Shown one piece after another: positions 1-6,167 of a stretch of 7,756 nucleotides of DNA. How positions within the stretch are numbered: the first letter of the stretch is position 1; every line of letters starts with the position of its first letter. The DNA is taken from contig JAWLCV010000119.1 of the NCBI GenBank assembly GCA_041686955.1, positions 1 to 7,756 of the forward strand, written 5' to 3'. The notes below the pieces were generated by a model. It had not been told where the DNA came from and searched no databases. It was given only the letters and a program-made list of their open reading frames with translations. A program made the translations under genes and the position numbers. This stretch comes from UBA7803 sp041686955 (GTDB taxonomy: Bacteria; Pseudomonadota; Gammaproteobacteria; Pseudomonadales; Azotimanducaceae).

Positions 1-1
1 C

Positions 2-412
2 GGCCGCTACCAGGCGATGGCCGTGAGCCCGCTCGCCAGCGGCCGGCTCGATCCGCCGGACATCTGCCTCGTCTACGCCACCCCGGCGCAGATGATTCTG
101 TTCATCAACGGCCTGCAGTGGAGCGGCTACCGGAAGCTCGAGTGGGGCTGCGTGGGGGAATCGTCCTGTGCGGACTCCTGGGGCCGGGCGCTGGCAACCG
201 GCGAGCCCAGCCTGTCGATTCCCTGCTTTGCCGAGCGCCGTTACGGCGGCGTGATGGAAGACGAGTTGCTCATGGCGCTGCCGCCCCGATACCTGCCGAA
301 GACCCTGGCGGGCCTGGAGGCGCTGGCACGGAACGGGCTGCGCTATCCCATCCCGCCCTACGGCGTGAACAACGACGTGCGGGCGGGCATGGGAGTCAGC
401 TACAAGAGCTGA
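2..412 (+). CDS. DUF169-family protein, 5' end cut off by window
   Basis: The frame is open from base 2 to the TGA at 410-412 and gives 136 residues. The Met at base 17 is probably internal, because the frame runs off the window edge and family members are usually over 200 residues. The match to DUF169 (COG2043) is by recognition: an LVYATPAQ segment, then GESSCADSW, then SIPCFAERR, then a DELLMALP segment. The two Cys-containing motifs are the conserved heart of the family. The molecular function of DUF169 is not established; the conserved cysteines might bind metal or a cofactor, but that is only inference. The gene converges on the next gene and their 3' ends overlap by 17 bp, so there is no room for a separate terminator. 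Family assignment is fairly sure; role is unknown. Confidence 0.8.
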   Translation, partial: GRYQAMAVSPLASGRLDPPDICLVYATPAQMILFINGLQWSGYRKLEWGCVGESSCADSWGRALATGEPSLSIPCFAERRYGGVMEDELLMALPPRYLPKTLAGLEALARNGLRYPIPPYGVNNDVRAGMGVSYKS

Positions 413-1445
413 CGGGCGCCTCGCGCAGATCGGAAAGGCGGTCGAACTCCTCGAGGATGCGCGCGCCCTGGGGGTGCTCGACAATCCGCGCCTTGAGCGC
501 CTGATACTCCGCCTGTGCCGCGAGCCGCGGCTGCTCCGCGGTGGCCCAGTGCACCAGTCCCTGCCAGAAGGGGTCGATGAGCTTGGCGCCGGAAACCGTG
601 CCGCCGCTCGGGGTGCGGATGGAGAGGTCGCGGAGCTCCCCCAGATACAGCCGCAGCGAGCGCACGTGGATCTCCTCGTCGGCGCGGATGCGCTCGACGA
701 TCTCCGCGGCCGTCTCCGCTTCCGCGCGGCGACCGGGGAACAGGTCCGGGGTGCGCAGGATCTCCTGGGTGTTGGCGAAGCCGATCTCGGCACGAAACTC
801 GATGATCAGCAGGTTCATCAGGAAGCTGAGCAGGCCTTCGTACTCCTGGGGGATCTCAGGCATCCAGCGCTTGCCGGCTTCCGGCCGGGCGATGCTCTCC
901 GGTGGCTCCACGTCCGGATAGGCGTCGGCACCGAACGCCAGATCCCGGGCCACGAACCACATGACGTCGTGACCGCCGATGCCCCGTTCCGGCTCGCCGC
1001 CTTCGTCGATGCCGTGGGCCGACAGGAGCCCCTTGTTCAGGTGACCGATGGCCATCTCCGAGACGTCCTCCACCACGATGTCCTGGAGATCCGGGAAGCT
1101 CATCTCCGCCAGCACCCGCCCCCGGCCCTCGATCTTTCCGGTGATGGTGAGGCTGTTCCAGAACGGGGCGCCGATCCCCTCCCGCAGCAGCAGCCGCTGC
1201 TGCGCGACGTTGGGCATCCGCGGCCCGGTGAGCAGCGAGGCGTCGGCCGCGAACAGCTCGCCGCCGCGGCGGCGCAGGGCCTCCGTCCAGGCCTGTAGCG
1301 CCACGTTGCGTCCTGCGGAACGCGGCGGCACGTAGCGGCCCTCGGCATCGAAGCCCCCGTGCAGGCGCCGCCCGCCGATCTCGTGGGGCCGGTCATAGGA
1401 GTGCTCGCTGTAGAGCTCCGCTTCCGAATAGACCAGTTGCGCCAT
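396..1445 (-). CDS. Uncharacterised 349-residue protein, possibly ferritin-like
   Basis: I do not recognise a named family. The ATG at 1443-1445 is supported by an upstream AGGGAG about 8 nt away on the minus strand. There is no signal peptide and no obvious membrane segment. The C-terminal two thirds looks helical and carries residues spaced as in ferritin-like di-metal proteins: E130 and H135 in a helix around 125-145, H159 near 155-170, E216 and E220 in a hydrophobic helix around 203-228, and E257-x-x-H260 in a helix around 245-272. A canonical second E-x-x-H is not evident, so a di-iron site is only a hypothesis. The N-terminal 120 residues are rich in Arg and Gly and contain no motif I know. 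It is divergent from the heat-shock operon and shares a 124-bp intergenic region with it. It is a real gene by length, start signal and protein-like composition. Confidence 0.8.
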   Translation of the reverse strand: MAQLVYSEAELYSEHSYDRPHEIGGRRLHGGFDAEGRYVPPRSAGRNVALQAWTEALRRRGGELFAADASLLTGPRMPNVAQQRLLLREGIGAPFWNSLTITGKIEGRGRVLAEMSFPDLQDIVVEDVSEMAIGHLNKGLLSAHGIDEGGEPERGIGGHDVMWFVARDLAFGADAYPDVEPPESIARPEAGKRWMPEIPQEYEGLLSFLMNLLIIEFRAEIGFANTQEILRTPDLFPGRRAEAETAAEIVERIRADEEIHVRSLRLYLGELRDLSIRTPSGGTVSGAKLIDPFWQGLVHWATAEQPRLAAQAEYQALKARIVEHPQGARILEEFDRLSDLREAPVSSCS

Positions 1446-1486
1446 CGAGATACTCCCTGGAAGGCCGTGTCGGACAGCCAGTGTAA

Positions 1487-1517
1487 CCCCTTGAAACGAG
1501 CTTCACAGCCCCCATTG
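1487..1517 (+). promoter_or_regulatory. Sigma32-type heat-shock promoter
   Basis: The -35 element CTTGAA (1490-1495, within CCCCTTGAAA at 1487-1496) and the -10 element CCCCATTG (1510-1517) are separated by 14 nt. This closely matches the known RpoH (sigma32) consensus of CTTGAA and CCCCATNT with a 13-15 nt spacer. Transcription should begin near 1523-1526, leaving a leader of about 45 nt before the first Hsp20 start codon. Position and orientation fit control of the Hsp20 pair. Confidence 0.85.
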
Positions 1518-1549
1518 TCGACGCTGAAGGAAGGCAGTTTCCGCAAGTG

Positions 1550-1563
1550 CTTCAACAGGAGGT
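1550..1563 (+). promoter_or_regulatory. Strong ribosome binding site in a short possible hairpin
   Basis: AGGAGGT at 1557-1563 is a near-perfect Shine-Dalgarno site 6 nt before the ATG at 1570. CTTC (1550-1553) could pair with GGAG (1558-1561) across an AACA tetraloop, with three Watson-Crick pairs and one G-U pair, hiding part of the site. Some heat-shock genes use such temperature-melting leaders, but this stem is only 4 bp. The ribosome binding site is certain; the thermosensor role is speculative. Confidence 0.45.
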
Positions 1564-1569
1564 GCTGAA

Positions 1570-2007
1570 ATGTTCGGTAACCGGTCGCAACTCGACGCCC
1601 TGATGAACGAGCTCTGGCGCTGGGATCCGTGGGACGACCTGTTCTCCGGGTCGCCGTGGGTCAGCGGCATCCGCGCGGCTCAACAGGGCTCCTATCCCCC
1701 CCTGAACGTGGGCTCGAGCCCGGACAGCGTGGACGTGTATCTCTTCGCCGCCGGGCTCGATCCCGAGAGTCTGAACCTATCGCTGCAGCAGAACCTGCTC
1801 ACCGTCTCGGGTGAGCGCAATGTCGAGCCGCAGCAGGACGCCACCTACTATCGCCGGGAACGGTTCAACGGCAGCTTTCAGCGGGTGCTCACGCTGCCGG
1901 AGGACGTGGATCCCGACAACGTGGAGGCCCGCTATCGTGACGGCGTGCTGCACGTGCGCGTAGGCCGGCGGGAAGAGGTGAAGCCCCGCAAGATCCCGGT
2001 TCACTGA
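1570..2007 (+). CDS. Small heat-shock protein, Hsp20/alpha-crystallin family (first of two)
   Basis: This is an ATP-independent holdase chaperone that binds unfolding cytoplasmic proteins under heat or other stress and passes them to refolding chaperones. The 145-residue length is typical. The short N-terminal arm (about 1-42) is rich in Trp and aromatic residues, as expected for substrate binding. The alpha-crystallin domain spans about 43-135 and holds the hallmark A-x4-G-V-L at 120-127 and the YRRERFNGSFQR strand. The C-terminal tail has an I-x-V oligomerisation motif at 142-144. Start choice rests on the strong AGGAGGT. It lies directly behind a sigma32-type promoter and 34 bp ahead of a second Hsp20 gene, so the two are probably co-transcribed. 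Numerous Hsp20 paralogues exist, so I give no specific symbol. Confidence 0.96.
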   Translation: MFGNRSQLDALMNELWRWDPWDDLFSGSPWVSGIRAAQQGSYPPLNVGSSPDSVDVYLFAAGLDPESLNLSLQQNLLTVSGERNVEPQQDATYYRRERFNGSFQRVLTLPEDVDPDNVEARYRDGVLHVRVGRREEVKPRKIPVH

Positions 2008-2041
2008 TCCAATCAAGGCCAACGGAAACACGGAGGTCACC

Positions 2042-2449
2042 ATGAGCGAAGTGACGGAAAGCCAGAGCGGCGACCTGCAGCCTCGCGAGGGCACGGCCGC
2101 GGAGCGGAGCGCACAGACGGTTCTGCGTCCCGCCGGCGACATCTTCGAGCACGAGAACGGCATCACCCTGCTGCTGGACATGCCGGGCGTGTCGAAGGAG
2201 CGGCTCGACATCCAGAGCGATCGCAACAGCCTGGTGGTCGAGGGTGAAGTGCAGATCGACATGCCGCAGGAGACGGAATCGCTGTACGCGGACGTACGCT
2301 CCACCTGCTATCGCCGCAGCTTCTCGCTGTCCGGCGAGCAGCTCGACACCGACGCGGTGGAGGCCAGCCTGAAGGACGGCGTGCTGCGCATCGACATTCC
2401 CAAGCGCGCAGAAATGCGGCCACGGAAGATCGAAGTCAAAACCGGCTGA
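2042..2449 (+). CDS. Small heat-shock protein, Hsp20/alpha-crystallin family (second of two)
   Basis: The second Hsp20 holdase has 135 residues and diverges clearly from the first. Its N-terminal arm (about 1-27) is polar and charged, with none of the Trp residues of the upstream protein. The alpha-crystallin domain begins near the RPAGDIFE segment at about 29, includes LLLDMPGVSKE, a CYRRSFSL strand, and A-x4-G-V-L at 108-115, and ends with I-x-V at 130-132. A GGAGGT at 2032-2037 sits 4 nt before the ATG. No separate promoter is evident in the 34-bp gap, so it probably uses the upstream sigma32 promoter. The differing N-terminal arms suggest different client ranges or mixed oligomers with the first protein; that is inference. 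Confidence 0.96.
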   Translation: MSEVTESQSGDLQPREGTAAERSAQTVLRPAGDIFEHENGITLLLDMPGVSKERLDIQSDRNSLVVEGEVQIDMPQETESLYADVRSTCYRRSFSLSGEQLDTDAVEASLKDGVLRIDIPKRAEMRPRKIEVKTG

Positions 2450-2460
2450 CCCGGCCGGTT

Positions 2461-2484
2461 GCCGGGCGGGCTGACCCGCCCGGC
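2461..2484 (+). terminator. Strong GC hairpin after the Hsp20 pair, likely terminator
   Basis: GCCGGGCGGG and CCCGCCCGGC form a perfect 10-bp stem around a CTGA loop, 11 bp after the second Hsp20 stop. A second, weaker inverted repeat, AACCGG (2440-2445) with CCGGTT (2455-2460), overlaps the stop codon just before it. No run of T follows (only CTTCGCCT), so it is not a textbook intrinsic terminator. It may stop polymerase less sharply or protect the transcript 3' end. Confidence 0.6.
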
Positions 2485-2576
2485 CTTCGCCTACGTGCGC
2501 TGGCCGCGCATGGACCGTTGCCGGCGGGTCTGCTAACGTCCGCGCGGCACTCGGACTCGCGAAACAAGGAGAAGGC

Positions 2577-3047
<471 letters not shown>

Positions 3048-3072
3048 TCCTCCCCCGCCGGGCGCGCCGAGG

Positions 3073-3106
3073 CCGGTTAACTTTCTTCAATTACCCGTGT
3101 AACCGG
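3073..3106. repeat. Inverted repeat in the gap between bcp and the barrel gene
   Basis: CCGGTTA (3073-3079) and TAACCGG (3100-3106) are a perfect 7-bp inverted repeat with a 20-nt AT-richer centre, inside a 101-bp gap. It could be a weak terminator for bcp or a protein-binding site for the next gene's promoter. Which of these applies cannot be decided from the sequence. Confidence 0.4.
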
Positions 3107-3148
3107 GGGCGATATGGTGGCGTCTTCCAGTCTGTCAAGGAAGGCACC

Positions 3149-3727
3149 ATGTTGTACCGAACCTTCGCGACCGCGACTTGCGCCGTCCTGTTGGCCTTCG
3201 GCGCATCCATCGCGGCGGCACAGGAGAAGCTGGGTCTGTATCTCGGCGGCAGCGCCGGCTACTCGTTCGTCGAGGACGACGACGATGTGGACATCGGCGA
3301 CCGGGTCGAAGATTTCGACATCGACGACGAGGACTTCGCCTGGAAGGGTTTCGTCGGATTCCAGTTCCTGCCGTGGCTGGCCGTGGAGGGGGGCTACGTG
3401 GATTTCGGGGACGTGGAGGACGGCAGTGACGTCCTGAACGTGGACGCCACCCTGGACGGCTGGGATGCCTTCCTGGTCGGCAACCTGCCCATCGCGTTCA
3501 TCGACGTGTTCGCCAAGGTCGGCGTCATCTCCTGGGATCTGGACGTCGACGTGAGCGACGATGTGGACGACGTGGACGTCAGCAGCGACGGCGAGGACCT
3601 GGCCTACGGTGTCGGGGCGGCGCTGGATCTCGGGCGGCTCGCCATCCGTGCCGAGGCCGAGGCCTTCGACGTCGGCGACGTGGACGACCTGTTCATGCTG
3701 TCGGTGGGCGCCACCGTCCACTTCTGA
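3149..3727 (+). CDS. Acidic outer-membrane beta-barrel protein
   Basis: This is a 192-residue secreted protein of the small outer-membrane barrel type (OmpA-like/porin-like fold). The ATG at 3149 is preferred over the upstream in-frame Met at 2945, which lies inside bcp, because it follows AAGGAAGG (3137-3144) and starts a clear signal peptide. That peptide is hydrophobic at about 7-21 and ends in Ala-Ala-Ala at 22-24. The mature chain shows alternating hydrophobic strands (LGLYLGGSAGYSF, KGFVGFQFLPWLAVEGGYVDFGD, LAYGVGAALDL) and ends in Phe, as barrel proteins recognised by BamA do. It is odd in being very acidic: by eye about 43 of 168 mature residues are Asp or Glu against 6 Lys or Arg. 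The charge is concentrated in presumed loops at 42-62 and 130-150. Ligand, if any, is unknown; metal binding or adaptation to salt are possibilities. It converges on the next gene with only 5 bp between. Confidence 0.88.
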   Translation: MLYRTFATATCAVLLAFGASIAAAQEKLGLYLGGSAGYSFVEDDDDVDIGDRVEDFDIDDEDFAWKGFVGFQFLPWLAVEGGYVDFGDVEDGSDVLNVDATLDGWDAFLVGNLPIAFIDVFAKVGVISWDLDVDVSDDVDDVDVSSDGEDLAYGVGAALDLGRLAIRAEAEAFDVGDVDDLFMLSVGATVHF

Positions 3728-3732
3728 ACGGC

Positions 3733-4935
3733 TCAGGGCGAATCGCCGGCGCCGTAGACTGCCTCGATGATGGCCCTGGGGAACTCGCCGATCACGCCGG
3801 CCACTGCGGTGTTGGTCAGCACCACGACGGAAAGGCCCAGGGCCGGGTCGACGAAGAAGTGGCTGCCGAGCGCCCCACCCCATTGCCAGGTGCCCGCGCT
3901 CTGCGGCGTGCCGGCGGCGACCGGGTCCAGGAGCACCGCTGCGCCCAGGCTGAACCCCCAGCCCTCGCCCTCCGTCCACGCGCGCAGCTCGCCGATGGCG
4001 TGTCGGGCCAGCGCGGCCGCCGATCGCGCCGACAGAATGGGGGCGCCGCCCCGGCGAACTGCCTCGAGCAGCGCCAGATAGTCGGCGGCCGTGCCCGACA
4101 TGCCGCCGCCGCCCGAGGGCCAGGCCGTCGCATCCAGGGCGCGGGACGGCGAAACGGGCACGCCGGCGCCGAGCGGCAGGCGGTCCAGGGGCAACGCCAT
4201 GCGCACCGCCGCGCCCTCGCCGTCCCGATAGGCCGCCGCGAGGCGGCTGGGATCCGCGACCACGAATGCCGTGTCGCCCATGGCGAGCGGCTCCGTCACG
4301 TAGCGGGCCACCGCCTGAGGCAGCGGCATTCCAGCAGCCTGCTCGACCACCGCTCCCAGCACGTCGGTGGCCATGGAGTACCGCCACTCCCGCCCCGGTG
4401 GATAGTACAGCGGCACCGACGCCAGCTTGCGGAGGTTATCCTCGAGGGTGCCCGACGCCACTCCTAGCCCCTGATCAACGCCGGCATCCGTGTAGAGGTC
4501 TTCGTCGGGCTCGAAGAACGAGTAGCTCAACCCCGCGGTGTGCGTCATGAGCTGTCTCACCGTGATCACCGGATTCCGGTCGCCCAGGGGCGGCGAGAAG
4601 TACGGCAGCCACCGGGTCACCGGGTCGTCCAGCCCCAGGCGGCCCCGATCCACCAGCGCCAGCGCCGTGGCCGAGACGATGAGCTTGGTCATGGACGCGA
4701 GGCGGAACATGGTCTCCTCCGTTACCGGCCGCCCGGCCTCGCGGTCGGCGAAGCCGGCGGCCCGGCGGTAGACCAGGCGGCCGTCCCGGGCCACCAGAAT
4801 CACCGCGCCCACGATCCGCTGCTCGGATACCCACGGCTCCACGGCGGCGTCGACCCGCTCCGCCAGGCCGGCGTGACCCAGCGTGGAGGCCTGCAGGGCG
4901 GCGCCCGCGACGAGTGAAATGGTGGACGTACGCAT
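3733..4935 (-). CDS. Serine hydrolase of the beta-lactamase/EstB esterase family
   Basis: This 400-residue protein has the penicillin-binding/beta-lactamase fold (PF00144 type). The nucleophile motif S81-M-T-K84 is intact. The second motif is Y186-S-M rather than the Y-x-N of class C beta-lactamases, and the third region reads W352-G-G. That pattern suggests an EstB-like esterase or a D-amino-acid/peptide hydrolase rather than a true beta-lactamase. HTAGLSY at about 132-138 and YYPPGREWRYS are typical of the family. The frame stays open far upstream on this strand (to 5808), but the ATG at 4933-4935 is preferred because it has GGGAG 7 nt upstream and opens a weak signal-like peptide with possible cleavage after Gly-His-Ala at 20-22, implying periplasmic location. 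The substrate cannot be read from sequence. It is divergent from a GlxA-type regulator. Confidence 0.92.
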   Translation of the reverse strand: MRTSTISLVAGAALQASTLGHAGLAERVDAAVEPWVSEQRIVGAVILVARDGRLVYRRAAGFADREAGRPVTEETMFRLASMTKLIVSATALALVDRGRLGLDDPVTRWLPYFSPPLGDRNPVITVRQLMTHTAGLSYSFFEPDEDLYTDAGVDQGLGVASGTLEDNLRKLASVPLYYPPGREWRYSMATDVLGAVVEQAAGMPLPQAVARYVTEPLAMGDTAFVVADPSRLAAAYRDGEGAAVRMALPLDRLPLGAGVPVSPSRALDATAWPSGGGGMSGTAADYLALLEAVRRGGAPILSARSAAALARHAIGELRAWTEGEGWGFSLGAAVLLDPVAAGTPQSAGTWQWGGALGSHFFVDPALGLSVVVLTNTAVAGVIGEFPRAIIEAVYGAGDSP

Positions 4936-5043
4936 GATGCTGCTCCCGGGTTGGCATGAAGGCGGCCACGCTAGCCGCGCAACGCCCGAAGGCGTGAGCA
5001 CCGAATTGGACAAAACCGAGGCATTCGTGCCATTTTCCACCCC
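4936..5043. promoter_or_regulatory. Divergent intergenic region with short inverted repeats
   Basis: This 108-bp region separates the hydrolase start from the regulator start and must hold both promoters. It contains GCGGC (4962-4966) with GCCGC (4974-4978), and ACGCC (4982-4986) with GGCGT (4991-4995). CACGC (4967-4971) with GCGTG (4992-4996) links the two. A TTGGAC at 5006-5011 resembles a -35 element for the rightward gene, but I found no convincing -10. Operator roles for the repeats are inference; short GC inverted repeats also arise by chance in such DNA. Confidence 0.35.
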
Positions 5044-6102
5044 ATGCAGACACCGGAGCCTCTGGACGTCGCGCTGCTGGCAGTGCCGGAAAGCACGCCC
5101 ACGGTGCTCTACGGCCTGATGGAAGTGCTCTCCACGGCAGGCTCGGGTTGGGGCGGACTCGCTCCCGGCGCGCCCGATGCCCGCCGCATCCGTCCCCGCT
5201 TCGTCTCGCGGCCGGGCGGCACCTTCGTCAACGCCCAGGGGGTGCCGTTCCCGGCGACCCTGGCGCTCGCGGAGGTTCCCGCGGTGGACGTGGCCATCGT
5301 CACCGATCTCGACCTGCTGGCGGTGCCGGATCCCCGGGGTCGCTGGCCGGCGGAGGCTGCCTGGCTGCGCCAGCAGCACAGCGCCGGAGCCACCCTGTGC
5401 TCCGTGTGCACCGGCACCGTGCTGCTGGCGGACGCGGGGCTGCTGGACAGCGAGGAAGCCACCAGCCACTGGGGTGCCGCCCCCGTATTCGCGGAGTGTT
5501 ACCCCCGGGTGCGCTTGCGCCCGGAACGGCTGCTGTGCGCGGCCGGACCCGAGCACCGCATCGTCACCAGCGGCGGCTCCGGCGCCTGGGCGGACCTCGC
5601 CCTCTACCTCATCGCCCGCTTCTGCGGCGCCGCCGAGGCCACGCGAATTTCCAAGATCTTCGTGCTGGGCGATCACAGCGACGGCCAGCTCCCCTTCGCC
5701 ATGATGAACCGCGCCCGCGCCCACGGCGACGCCGCTGTGGCCCGGTGTCAGGCGTGGGCGGCGGAGCACTACGCCGAGCCGAACCCGGTGGCGCGCATGG
5801 TGGCGCATTCCGGGGTCCCCGAACGAACCTTCAAACGGCGCTTCCGGGCCGCCACCGGATTCGCGCCGCTCGATTACCTGCAGATTCTGCGGGTGGAGGA
5901 AGCCAAGCAGATGCTGGAGGCCACGGACGAGCCGGTGGATGCGGTCGCCGTCGCCGTGGGCTATCAGGACCCGGCGTCCTTCCGGCGCGTGTTCAAGCGC
6001 CGCACGGGCGTCACCCCGGCCCGCTACCGGCAGCGGTTCCGAACCCTGCTGCGCGCTCCGGCGGACGCCGCGCGTCGATGCGGCTCGTCAACCGGGGAGT
6101 AG
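5044..6102 (+). CDS. GlxA-family transcriptional regulator (DJ-1/PfpI-like plus AraC HTH)
   Basis: This 352-residue cytoplasmic regulator has two parts. Residues about 7-200 form a DJ-1/PfpI (class I glutamine-amidotransferase-like) sensing domain, with the family segment SVCTGTVLLADAGLL around Cys122 followed by ATSHWG. Residues about 230-335 form an AraC-type DNA-binding domain with two helix-turn-helix units; the second contains the signature VAVGYQDPASFRRVFKRRTGVTPARYR. Family members sense small metabolites and control nearby or catabolic genes. No clear Shine-Dalgarno precedes the ATG at 5044, so the start is less certain than the family and the transcript may have little or no leader. 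Divergence from the serine hydrolase gene suggests that gene as a target, but this is inference. mscL follows 65 bp downstream with its own ribosome binding site. Confidence 0.95.
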   Translation: MQTPEPLDVALLAVPESTPTVLYGLMEVLSTAGSGWGGLAPGAPDARRIRPRFVSRPGGTFVNAQGVPFPATLALAEVPAVDVAIVTDLDLLAVPDPRGRWPAEAAWLRQQHSAGATLCSVCTGTVLLADAGLLDSEEATSHWGAAPVFAECYPRVRLRPERLLCAAGPEHRIVTSGGSGAWADLALYLIARFCGAAEATRISKIFVLGDHSDGQLPFAMMNRARAHGDAAVARCQAWAAEHYAEPNPVARMVAHSGVPERTFKRRFRAATGFAPLDYLQILRVEEAKQMLEATDEPVDAVAVAVGYQDPASFRRVFKRRTGVTPARYRQRFRTLLRAPADAARRCGSSTGE

Positions 6103-6167
6103 CTTGTCTACGTGGCGCGGTTCTATGCTGCCGGAACCGTCACCCGCCCTGTCAGGGAGGCAGAGCC

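Noticed and set aside
474..1298. Long plus-strand open frame opposite the 349-residue gene
   Set aside because: It is a high-GC shadow: Arg, Pro and Leu-rich with no recognisable domain, and antisense to a gene with a good start signal.
3728..3760. GGCG-AAT-CGCC hairpin between the barrel gene and the hydrolase as a bidirectional terminator
   Set aside because: The stem is only 4 bp, lies inside the hydrolase coding end and has no T tract.
3077..4387. Long minus-strand frame opposite the barrel gene and overlapping the hydrolase
   Set aside because: The acidic barrel protein has a signal peptide, a C-terminal Phe and a ribosome site; the opposite frame is Val, His and Asp-rich shadow sequence.
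4936..5808. Upstream extension of the hydrolase frame on the minus strand to a Met at 5808
   Set aside because: It runs antisense through the GlxA-type regulator, is low-complexity Gly, Ala, Arg and His-rich, and the start at 4935 has a ribosome site and a signal-like N-terminus.
6104..6129. TTGTCT and TATGCT as a sigma70 promoter for mscL
   Set aside because: The spacer is only 14 nt, well short of the usual 16-18, so I do not list it as a feature.
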